DNA of 64,000 nt. It comes from Adiantum capillus-veneris (lineage: Eukaryota > Streptophyta > Polypodiopsida > Polypodiales > Pteridaceae). The stretch is from assembly GCA_014529385.2 (NCBI GenBank), contig CM043959.1:51263253-51327252 (forward strand), in the 5' to 3' direction. Position 1 is the stretch's first letter, and every line of letters begins with the position of its first letter. Positions 55,290 through 64,000 of this stretch are shown in pieces. The position numbers and the translations under genes are program-made. Below the pieces are notes generated by a model, which had not been told where the DNA came from, made no database searches, and saw only the letters and a list, made by a program, of their open reading frames with translations.

Positions 55290-55572
55290 TTTGAACTTTA
55301 GATTATGAACATGCTGCTCAATAACTGCATGAACCTCTAAGGGTCATTTTCCCGTGTAAGGATCCACAGGTGGACGTTCAATTACACTTATGGGCAAAAA
55401 ATATGGGCAAAGGATCTACCATGTTATTTTGTTTAACCCTTTCTCTCATAACATTTAAAGAGCTTGAATCTCATGTATCAGGTAAAGAGGCACCACGACC
55501 AGATGGAACAATCTCTGATTCAGGAAGAAACTTAGACTCTTTTGGTTTACCTGACTTTTTGCCTCTGCTCAA

Positions 55573-56950
55573 ATGCACGCAACCACTACGCTGCTACCCA
55601 CACCGCTTTACATGCGAGAAGGTGTCATCATCAACAAAAAGTGGCTTATGCATCTTTCTAATCTAAGTATGGATCCTGCAAATACCCTTAGAGACACTGC
55701 GCCCAATGGTGAGGCTAAGGAGGAGCAGACTGATGTCATGCTTCACGGGGTCACAAGTGCGGCAGAGGTTGTCGATTATAGTGGCAAGATTCTTCAAGCT
55801 GCACTTTACAAGGGCAATTCTCCATTGAGCATTTTTACGGACGAGTATTGCAAGGAGTTGAGTTTCCCAATTCTTTTCTTTGGTTCCCCTAGAAGATATA
55901 GAGAAGCCGCAACAAAAGATTACCAAGCAATTGCAAAGTGGGAGCTCATGAATGTGGACAAAAGATTCATGGTGAACATAAAGAATTTATTTTTCATGTC
56001 TATCAAAATTATGTCACGCTAAGATGCTTCCTTGTTTGGGTGCGAATGTGCAAGGGGAAGCTAGTTGGTGCACATTGATTGCAAGACAATTAGTAGAAGA
56101 CACAAACATAGAGAGACTTCTCAGGTCAAGATTAGGCAATAGAGATTTTGAGGCACTTCGCAAATCCCCCGACTGCAAGAAAAAGATGAAAAAGAATGTC
56201 TTCAAAATGATTTGACAACTTGGACCACCCATTTTTTGTCATGTTCTCCTCCACAGAGCGGAGATGGAAAGAGCTTCTTGCTGCATCGAAGAAGCTAGTC
56301 CCACTGAGCTAGGAGCCCGGGGAGAGTCTTAGCTCATACCAGCGTCAGCTCATTTGTGCGGATCCCATTACAACCTCTTGTTTCTATGTCAACAGGTTTA
56401 ACGCAATGAAATGTTTGTTGCGCACTAATTCCTCCATATGCGGCAAAATATGAGACTTCTTCTTTGTCACGGAGTTCCAGAGTCGTGGTAGCCAGCATGA
56501 TCATGGTTTGTTGTGGCTAGAGAATGCTCCGTCACTCGCGACCCACTCAGACCAAAATATTTTGATGTTCATAGATACCCACATCAGCACAAATGGAGCC
56601 ATCTTGTCCAATGACCTTTTTGAAGCTCACAAGCACAAGCATCACAAGACTTGCCAAAAGAAGAGCAAAAGTTGCCGTTTTGGTTTCCCACGTTTTCCCA
56701 TGCCGTTCTTAGCTATTTTCCAACAAAGAATACTTGAGACGAACATAGCTAGACAAGTTAATCTTTACTTACAGCAAGTCAAAAGACAACTTAGCCAAAT
56801 TGATTGCAAAATGCACCTACATTTGAAGAATGGCTAAAACAAACACAACTCTCCATGGAACAGTACTTGCTTGCATTGCAAGCGACTATCTCAAGACCCA
56901 CTATTTTTCTCAAATGCAAACCAAACAAGGTAGTAGGCTAGCGCACATTC
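55573..56950 (+). pseudogene. Helitron Rep (HUH nuclease) remnant
   Basis: Pieces in order match a Helitron-like N-terminal domain. They include CKELSFPILFFGSPRRYRE (compare C-ELSFP-IF-G--R), TNIERLLRSRLGNRDFEALRKSPDCKKKMKKNVFKMI (compare LR-SP-Y---RKKDVFAMIRQLG), RGSQHDHGLLWLENAP at about 56481-56528, and HKHHKTCQKKSKSCRFGFPRFPMP at 56631-56703. His-Asp-His (56496-56504) is the HUH metal site of the rolling-circle nuclease. Near 56860, QYLLALQATISRPTIFLK fits the following region. The pieces fall in several frames with stops between them, and the helicase part is absent. Helitron ends (5' TC, 3' hairpin-CTRR) were not located. Dead copy. Confidence 0.75.
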
Positions 56951-57578
<628 letters not shown>

Positions 57579-57683
57579 ATGGGAGGTCAGACTGCAGGGA
57601 TCGCGCTGATTGATGGAGAGGCCTCTAGTCTCTACGATATCACGGATTGTTAGAGCCAAGGCTTCAGTACCACACAACAGTAT

Positions 57684-58381
57684 TTGACCCCCCCACTAGT
57701 GGGTGAGGTGCTTACCAGTCCAGTAATATTTATACATCATCTATGGGACCTTCCCAAAGATAGATATGCCCGCCTAGCATTTGAGTCATCTAGACAGCTA
57801 GCTATGCAAGGGAGATATAGCATGCTGGTGTGGGAGATGGCATCATTGTTTCAGTTACATGGGTTCAACATGGATAGATTGTCCCCCTTCGAGTACTCAT
57901 CGGATGCACCTTGGGTGACCTTTACATAATCTGAAATCACCAGGCTCATTCGCCAGGACTTGATTCATTTTGATATGAGGAGACTTGGATACAGCGGGCA
58001 CAGGATCTTGCCACGAAGATGGATTTCGATAGAGCTTATCTTCTCTAGCTCAGTGAGAATGGTTTTGTGATGAGGCCCAGTTACATGGACACTCACCTAT
58101 CGCATGGGATATGATGTGCTATTGGTTAGATACACACATCTTCACACCAGCTTCAGATTGAGACTGGCAAATATAGAGGAGTACCAGCAGAGGCCAGGAC
58201 ATGTCCCCTATGCCATATGGAGCTTGAGATAGAGTTTCACTACATATGCCACTACACGGTCTACTATGGGATACGAGGCCGCTTTCATTGCTTGTTCAGA
58301 GGGGGCTTTGGACCACTTTCTGGAGTCATGAGGTATGAAGACCAAAAATGTCTTGAATTATACTTACTCGAGTTGCGCTGA
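57684..58381 (+). pseudogene. LINE-like C-terminal (zf-RVT type) remnant
   Basis: The first part (57684-57929) encodes LPKDRYARLAFESSRQLAMQGRYSMLVWEMASLFQLHGFNMDRL, a helical segment. A second open stretch at about 58130-58381 encodes SSHQLQIETGKYRG ... CPLCHMELEIEFHYICHY ... IRGRFHCLF. The CX2C and HX4H/C arrangement after 'IETGKYRG' is typical of the zinc-binding tail that follows reverse transcriptase in many non-LTR elements. The two stretches are in different frames with stops between them, so the copy is dead. RT itself is not seen. The region could instead belong to another retroelement class. Confidence 0.4.
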
Positions 58382-58850
58382 CATAGAGAAAGCTTGATGA
58401 GGGTAAAGGTCAGCCATCCTCAAAGATGGATTGCAGACTTTTTTAGAGTAGGCACTCGGTAGGCAAAGGAGCAGCCACATCAGAGCTCACGTGTTCCTCA
58501 CATTAGAGTCATGCTGGTCGATCGAGCGAGTGAGCTAGGGAGATCCAAATGCCCACGGATGCAGGGATTACACATTGTCACAAGGATGTGCCAATAGCTA
58601 ATTACTATCATGAGGACGTGGCAACTGCTAATCTTAGTTGTTGGTTTCTTTATATTGATTTTTGTTTAATTTTTGGGACCCTCTTTTTGAAGTTGCAAAT
58701 AGTCGGACATTGTATGGCCAGTGTGAAACGGCCAACGATCAAGAGCTTCACCCGCAGTCGAGAAGGGCACATTGCCACGAGTTGGTCGGGCCGACCGGCA
58801 TTGAAATCCGAGCAGTAAAAGGGTGTCTAGGCTCAATTCAAAGTCATTTA
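58382..58850. other. Non-coding stretch
   Basis: Nothing recognised beyond short open frames. Confidence 0.35.
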
Positions 58851-59060
58851 CACTACAAGAGGTTATGTGCACTTGTGACGGCTGTAGCGACAAAAATAAA
58901 TTGGGTTTTTTTCCCTCGGCGTCGCTAAAAGCATTGCTACGAGCATTGGAAAGAGAACGTCGATGTATGCGTCGCTACGCTTATAACGATGCATACAGCT
59001 TCCACCTTGGTGATGCTGCAGAACTTTAAATAGTGATGCCTATAGCGACGCCCAAGAATA
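58851..59060 (+). mobile_element. CACTA (En/Spm) transposon end
   Basis: CACTACAAGAGG at 58851 is the classic CACTA terminal sequence, preceded by TTA. Subterminal words TAGCGAC and GTCGCTA recur in both orientations (near 58883, 58921, 58969 and 59042), as in CACTA subterminal repeats. The opposite end (...CTTGTAGTG) was not found, so this is a solo end or the element continues in altered form. No transposase was seen. Confidence 0.6.
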
Positions 59061-59068
59061 AAAAATTT

Positions 59069-59099
59069 GGGTGGCAGGGCAATGAATGCCCTGCCACCC
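59069..59099. other. Perfect 13-bp hairpin
   Basis: GGGTGGCAGGGCA and its reverse complement around a 5-base loop (ATGAA), just inside the CACTA end. It could form a stable RNA hairpin. No U-tract follows, so a terminator role is not suggested. Confidence 0.7.
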
Positions 59100-59999
59100 A
59101 TCAACCATATTAAACATAAGGTTTCCAGAATAAAGATACAAAACTGACAAAAGTATTTCGACGAAAGTGAATTGACCAAAGTAATACAATGACAAAATTA
59201 TACATATCATAGGCCAAAATCACTTGATTGTTATGACCAAAATGTAATAGTTACAACACAATTGTCATTATTGAGAATAATTGACCAATAGTTACAAAAA
59301 TGACCTACACACATCATCTCATTGTACATGCTATGACAAAAGAAAACTAGTGCTATCTGGCCATGGCTAGATTGATGTCATCTAATCCGACGTCTGATCG
59401 CATTGTTGTGCAGCTCCGCTTCCATGATGGGGAAAAAGAGCAAAGAAATGCAAGCTAAGCTTTTTTGAAGCCTACACATTTATTGAGCAGTGATCATGGC
59501 TTGTTCTAGCCAAGTTTTATGATTAATGTATACTAGATGCGGCTTTAAAGGGCCAACAAATCCTTTAATGATGCTAAAAATGAGTATTCTTGAAGTGAGC
59601 ATAGATGGGAGTTTATGATCTAGAACTAAAATGCTTGAAGTGCTCTACCGATCTGTCTTTACAGCTCGTCAATTGGAGCTATGGTAAAAAAGTTATGGCA
59701 GTTTGAAGTTTGAGTCAATTGCAGATCCGTACTGGATTGGGTAATTGCAGCTGAGGGGACAGAAATGAAATGAATGCATGGGCCTAAAGTGCTCACTTTG
59801 TGGAGCATGTCAGTATTTTCAAGTCAATGATTGGAGTTCCGGTTGCCAAGATATTGGCCGTTAAAGATTCACCGGGGTTCGTTCCGTACTAGTCTGGTCC
59901 ACTAGGTCGGAGTGCCATCTGTGAATTTTTTACTTTGACCTTATGCAGAACAATGATTGCAAGATATACCTAGCCTGGTTGTGGTAAGGAAACTCTAGG
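59100..59999. other. Non-coding stretch
   Basis: No recognised gene. It may include internal sequence of the CACTA element. Confidence 0.35.
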
Positions 60000-60260
60000 G
60001 AATTTAACCAAATGCAAAGGGAATGCATTTCTTCAAATCCAATCACCTGTACTACTTGCATCTCGAAGGTAGGAGACGCTGATATGGACAGTAAAATTCA
60101 CAATCATATTGTCAGTCATTGGTTGCATGTCACATTGAACAATGCCTTGGCCGATGTGTATACCAAATGTGGTGTCGTTAGGAAAGCACAAAAAGTTCTT
60201 GATGAGCTCTTTGTCCGAAATGTCGTCTCATGGAGCGTGTTGATTGTGGGATATGCCTAG
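60000..60260 (+). pseudogene. PPR (pentatricopeptide repeat) protein fragment
   Basis: An 82-codon open stretch covers about two PPR motifs: MQRECISSNPITCTTCISKVGD, then HIVSHWLHVTLNNALADVYTKCG, then VRKAQKVLDELFVRNVVSWSVLIVGYA. It matches the plant PLS-type pattern (NAL-DMY-KCG ... A--VF-ELP-RNVVSWS-LI-GYA). PPR proteins bind organelle RNAs and normally have ten or more repeats, so this is a small dead fragment. A second, weaker echo (VTKCGATTR) lies near 60360. The motif wording recalls fern and lycophyte PPR families, which is my main hint to the organism. It is host-gene debris, probably moved by a mobile element. Confidence 0.7.
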
Positions 60261-60419
60261 CTCAACAGGCACTACTCGAGAAATATGTTGTGCTTAGCAA
60301 GGCCTTGATTGTTACATACGCCAAATTTGGTGCCTTTTCAATCATTTCCTTGGTCAACATGTAACCAAATGTGGTGCCACTACAAGGGTGGCCGCCCAAG
60401 GAAAATGAAGTAGTGGCCG

Positions 60420-60888
60420 CCCAAATTAAAGAGACAATGGCCGCTTGCTTAATAAAGGGGTAAGCAAGTGTGAAGGCGAAGAAAAATAAGGAGGGTCGAC
60501 GGCAACAACGAGCAACACATCAAGGGAAAGAAGCAATCACAGCGGGCGTAGCGGGCCTCGGCGGGGCTCGACTCTGAAGACAAAAGGCATCACAAGGCAA
60601 TAGCGCCCCTAATCGGCCCCAATCTCGCCAAGTTTTGTGCAACTTCGAGTTCAGCCTGCCACATTATCACTCCCGCTTCCAACGGCCCTAGCAATGAGGA
60701 CGTCGTTGTTGCTTAGGCGGGGAAGGGGTTATATAAGAAGGAGGATATATATAGTTAAAAAAGGGGAAAGAAAGAAACGAGAGGTGCATGAGGAGGAAAC
60801 AACGAGGGGAGCATGAGGTAGGGAGGTTAGGGGGCAAGGGCATGAAGCACAAAGAAGGAAGGAGTCGAGCTTGGGGGAGCATAGAAGA

Positions 60889-60928
<40 letters not shown>

Positions 60929-61560
60929 GGCCCTTGAGAAACCTTTTGACCTCGCTCTCAAGTAAGCAATGAGAAGAAGCTCTTAGTCTCAGGCTCTCTC
61001 TCTCTCTCTTGTAATCAACTTGGAGAAGTAAGGAAAGGAGCCACTCTCTCTTTCTCTCGGGACCTTGAAGCAATAAGGCAAAGAGAAGAAGCTTGGTGAA
61101 GCAAGGGAGGGAGAAGAAGAAGTTCGAGGCTCTCTCTCCCCCATCGTCCTCGGTAGGCGAAGAGAAAGGCAATATCTTGCTCTCTCTCTCGTCGTCAGTG
61201 AGCAAAGGGAATCAAGGACATAAGAAGGAAGTCTGTTTGTGTGTGTGTGTGTGTGTCTCGTTCTCCAACCAAAGCATCGAGGAGGAGGAGGAGGAAGGGC
61301 ATAGCAAGGCATAAAGAAGGAAAGGGGGGTTTACGAGCAAGGAGGAGCAAGGTGTTACGGGCAAGGAGGTTACAAGACAAGGAGTAAAGGATAAAGCGGG
61401 GGTAACAAAATAAATGAAGAGGGAGGAATATGTGAAGAAGAGGGAATTGGCATGAGGTGTTTAAGGAGGAGGAGGAGCTCGAGATTCGAGGGAGGAAGGA
61501 GTTGAGAAGTTTAGTGAGAAAGAACCCGGGGCTCTTGAAGCCAAGGTATAAGAAAGCTTG

Positions 61561-61612
<52 letters not shown>

Positions 61613-62216
61613 CATAAGCAAGGGGCTGGACCTAAAGAAGCAAGAGGAAAGCACAAGGCAAGCCAAGCAAGGGTTAAGGCAATTGGAGCAAGTCAAGTAG
61701 AGGAGAAGAAAAAAAGCTTGTGAGGAATTAAGGCAGTGCAAAGCACACAGAGCAGGAAGCTGTAGAATAATTGATAATAACTAAAGCATGATGATTGAGG
61801 CAGTGAGCATAATTAAAATTTTCAGAACCCAAGAGCAGTCAAGGCTGGTAAAGCGGCATGTAATTTTTTTTTTCATCGACATCAGTCTGAAGATTGATTA
61901 ATCATCGTCTTAAGCCCCAGTGTCCTTAACGACCCTATCAATTCTGTAACGGGAGCTTGAACTCCTAGTTAGCAGATGATCCAAGTGACAGTGTTGTTAA
62001 CAACCTGCCTTGGCTAAGGATTAAGGTGTACTTTAAGCTTGACTAATTAATTGAAATTTACGATGATTTCCATAGCCATTTTCACATGTTGTTCCTATTC
62101 TCTCTCACACCTCCCACAGCCAGATGCCCGACGCCTGTCAGGCTCACGTTTCGAACCCATATTCCCTGACATCTTTTGTGAACCCAATGTGAAACGAGGT
62201 AGGATGGGAGGTAAAG
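60420..62216 (+). other. Purine-rich promoter and leader-like region, probably LTR/leader of the gag ORF downstream
   Basis: A TATA-like TTATATAAGAAGG lies at 60730-60742. It is followed by more than 1 kb of G/A-rich plus-strand DNA with several (CT)n runs (60889-60928, 60997-61011, 61563-61609) and a (GT)n run (61237-61256). Arg-Glu- and Ser-Leu-rich open frames here are artefacts. From about 61800 the composition becomes ordinary and leads to the gag start at 62217. No clear LTR ends or primer site were identified. Confidence 0.4.
61563..61609. repeat. (CT)n microsatellite
   Basis: About 23 CT units. Confidence 0.9.
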
Positions 62217-62735
62217 ATGGAGAATTTGGAGCAGGTGATGAAGTTGATTGAAGAACTAAGTGCAAATGGTTTTGACGATAAGTCAACAGTTGCACATTTT
62301 TCAAAGATGTTTCAATTGGTTCAAGGATCTTTGCTTGAAATGGAGATCGTAAAGAAGAAAAATCAAATGGATGAAGCTTTAGATGCGGTATACGATGAGA
62401 AGCGAGTATTTGATGGATATGATCTAGAAGGCTACATAGAGTGTTATGAGTCGGAAACAAAGTTAAGAAGGATACCAATAGAAATAATGATCAGATCCTT
62501 TGAGGAGTTAGTGAGTTCAGATTTGAAGGAGCAGATTCAAGAGGTTACAAAAGCCTGCAATGACAACTGGGAATACTTCAAAGAAGCTATTGTACAAGTA
62601 AGTTATGAGAATTATGCAAGCTATCAAGAACAAAGTCCAAGTCTACCAAACTACGCACATATTCGAGGGCAAGTACGATCAAAATTAGAAACCGTGATTG
62701 ATGAGTGTACTGTACAAGATGCTATTTTCTTATAG
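62217..62735 (+). CDS. Gypsy-type gag-like ORF, 172 residues
   Basis: 172 codons, starting MENLEQVMKLIEELSANGFD. The pattern RVFDGYDLEGYIECYESETKLRRIPIEIMIRSFEELVSSDLKEQIQ ... NWEYFKEAI resembles the capsid start of Ty3/gypsy gag (FDGTD---YL--Y---------E-I--F------EI ... W--F---). It is mostly helical and acidic. No zinc knuckle is present. It is preceded by the purine-rich leader and followed by an acidic repeat region in the same direction. Retroelement gag is the best explanation; an unrelated coiled-coil protein is possible. Confidence 0.55.
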   Translation: MENLEQVMKLIEELSANGFDDKSTVAHFSKMFQLVQGSLLEMEIVKKKNQMDEALDAVYDEKRVFDGYDLEGYIECYESETKLRRIPIEIMIRSFEELVSSDLKEQIQEVTKACNDNWEYFKEAIVQVSYENYASYQEQSPSLPNYAHIRGQVRSKLETVIDECTVQDAIFL

Positions 62736-63006
62736 GCTAATGATTAAGATATAGTTAAAGATGGTTATGAAAAGCTAGGTTTAGCAGATGCCTTACATGA
62801 AGTACAAGTCTTTGAGGGTGAGGCTCTACAGCCTCAAGATACACAGGGTGAATTTTGCAAAGAACATATACATGCAGTAGAGGAGAAAAAGAGATTAGGG
62901 AATCAAAACAATGAAGTGGCTAAAGCTTAAGAAGAAATTGTGTAGGTGAATGAGTACATCCATATTCAAGTAGACATACAGGAAGATTCGATTACAACTG
63001 ATACTT

Positions 63007-63567
63007 TTGCTACTGACTCAAAATGCTAATTTTTCTAGTACAGATTCTACCATAGAGTTGATTGATGATACTGGTACATATTCTACAATAGAGTTGATTG
63101 ATGATACAGATGTTATAGGTCAAAGCAAGGCTGAAATTGAGAGCAGCAGGACCATGGATTTGGGTATATTAGATTTTGAGGACTTGGTTAAGCAAGAGTA
63201 TGTGTTTGAAGATCTGCAAAATGTTGATTCAGAGGGGGTGCAGACTCGTTCATTAACGAGTTGTTGTGACGCACAGCTACCAAAGTGGAAAATTGGTCTT
63301 GAATGTGATGATGATTCAGAGGGGGTGTAGACTCCTTCTTTGACAAGTTTCTATGACCCAAAGCTACTGATGTGGCAAACTGATCTTGAATTTGCCGATG
63401 ATTTAGAAGGGGAGCAAACTTCTTCTTTATCAAGAATTTGTGACACAAGGCTCACACTATGGCAAAATGATCATGAACTTGATGATGCTAATTCAGAGGA
63501 ACGCGTGCACCTTGTAAATATTCATGCTTGCATACCGACAGTTGAGCATGCGTACATGCCTACATAG
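63007..63567 (+). pseudogene. Acidic region with a 29-residue repeat, downstream of gag
   Basis: At 63228, 63315 and 63402 an 87-bp (29-codon) unit repeats, encoding DSEG-QT-SLTS-CD--L--W---LE-DD. A partial fourth starts at 63492. Before it, STIELIDDTGTY and STIELIDDTDVI form a second short duplication (63040-63110). The period is an exact multiple of three and the third-position changes are many, suggesting that the repeat evolved as protein. It may be the C-terminal part of the same element's gag-like product. The function of the repeat is unknown. Confidence 0.5.
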
Positions 63568-63658
63568 GGTATCGAGGCATTGGATATGGTTCTTGGTGGA
63601 TTATTTTTTCTCTAGGATATGTAATTAATATTTCTAGAATGTGAATAATGCAAGTGGG

Positions 63659-64000
63659 AGGTGTGGGAACCCTCATCCCGCCCGAGAAGTTTGGCACATG
63701 CGGTAACTGTTTAGTTCAAGTGCTTGATCTGCAGTGATGCGTGCACTGTCTTAGAAGTGGTCAAAAATGGAATGTGGGGATGTGGAAAAGTGATTTGGGT
63801 ATCAAGGATCAATTGTATAAAATTTGGTGAATTTTGGAGTCCGTTTGGGATTTTTCCGGTGAAAAATGCCCGTACGGGGTCAAAATTGGCCAAAACTGGG
63901 CCTAGAAAAGTAAAAAAATGGTCAAAAATGATGTGAAAATGGGGGAAATTGACACATCACTCACGGTTCCATGAGTGTTGAGACTGAGGGAAGACTTTGG
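63659..64000 (+). repeat. Possible polypurine tract and start of a 3' LTR
   Basis: AAGTGGGAGG directly precedes TGTGGGAACCCTCATCCCGC, a plausible tract plus TG-starting LTR. The sequence then runs off the window without coding content. No matching 5' LTR was recognised, so this is tentative. Confidence 0.3.

Noticed and set aside
59069-59099. Transcription terminator hairpin
   Set aside because: Intrinsic terminators are bacterial and there is no U-tract; better seen as part of the CACTA subterminal region.

Overview
This window looks like repeat-dense intergenic DNA from a vascular plant with a large genome. A fern or fern ally is my best guess, but a weak one: it rests on the style of one pentatricopeptide-repeat (PPR) fragment at 60.0 kb and on the density of nested LTR retroelements. 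No intact host gene, rRNA or tRNA gene, CRISPR array or replication origin was found. The intron-poor ORFs belong to mobile elements or are simple-repeat artefacts.

Layout. 0-2.6 kb: tandem-repeat DNA and a broken minus-strand Ty3/gypsy gag region carrying a 431-bp foldback element. 2.8-11.0 kb: two long direct repeats of LTR type around a Ty3/gypsy RT scrap; the second copy carries a 601-bp element flanked by TTAA. 12.8-22.8 kb: an old minus-strand Ty3/gypsy chromovirus (element B) with a hAT transposase remnant inside it. 22.8-27.9 kb: anonymous DNA with small tandem duplications and microsatellites. 27.9-29.8 kb: plus-strand gypsy gag remains. 29.8-32.6 kb: the 5' half of a Ty1/copia element with a long uninterrupted gag-protease ORF. 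32.6-38.2 kb: a minus-strand LTR (element H), an unusual coding module, and a 285-bp tandem array built on a 24-bp palindrome. 40.0-43.2 and 51.5-54.7 kb: the two halves of a minus-strand gypsy pol region (element P). It is split by a younger, nearly complete chromovirus-type element (G, 43210-51511) with matching LTRs and a GTTTA target-site duplication; one LTR of G holds a 1331-bp TTAA-flanked element. 54.9-58.4 kb: an unknown ORF, a Helitron Rep remnant and a LINE-like zinc-binding tail. 58.85 kb: a CACTA-transposon end. 60.0 kb: a PPR scrap. 60.4-64.0 kb: purine-rich leader DNA, a gypsy-type gag ORF, a 29-residue acidic repeat, and what may be the start of a 3' LTR.

Most notable signals. 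(1) Two related non-autonomous elements with CACTAG-type ends and TTAA target duplications, each confirmed by an empty-site copy inside this window; these are piggyBac-like features. (2) A 24-bp palindrome kept almost unchanged every 285-286 bp in an otherwise diverged array. (3) A conserved small protein encoded between primer-binding site and gag in elements B and G. (4) A second retropepsin-like domain downstream of integrase in element P. (5) A hairpin with compensating changes, and a 94-residue ORF, inside the LTRs of the B/G lineage. Age order from nesting: the TTAA element is younger than G, which is younger than P; H is younger than the copia element, which is younger than the gypsy gag remnant.
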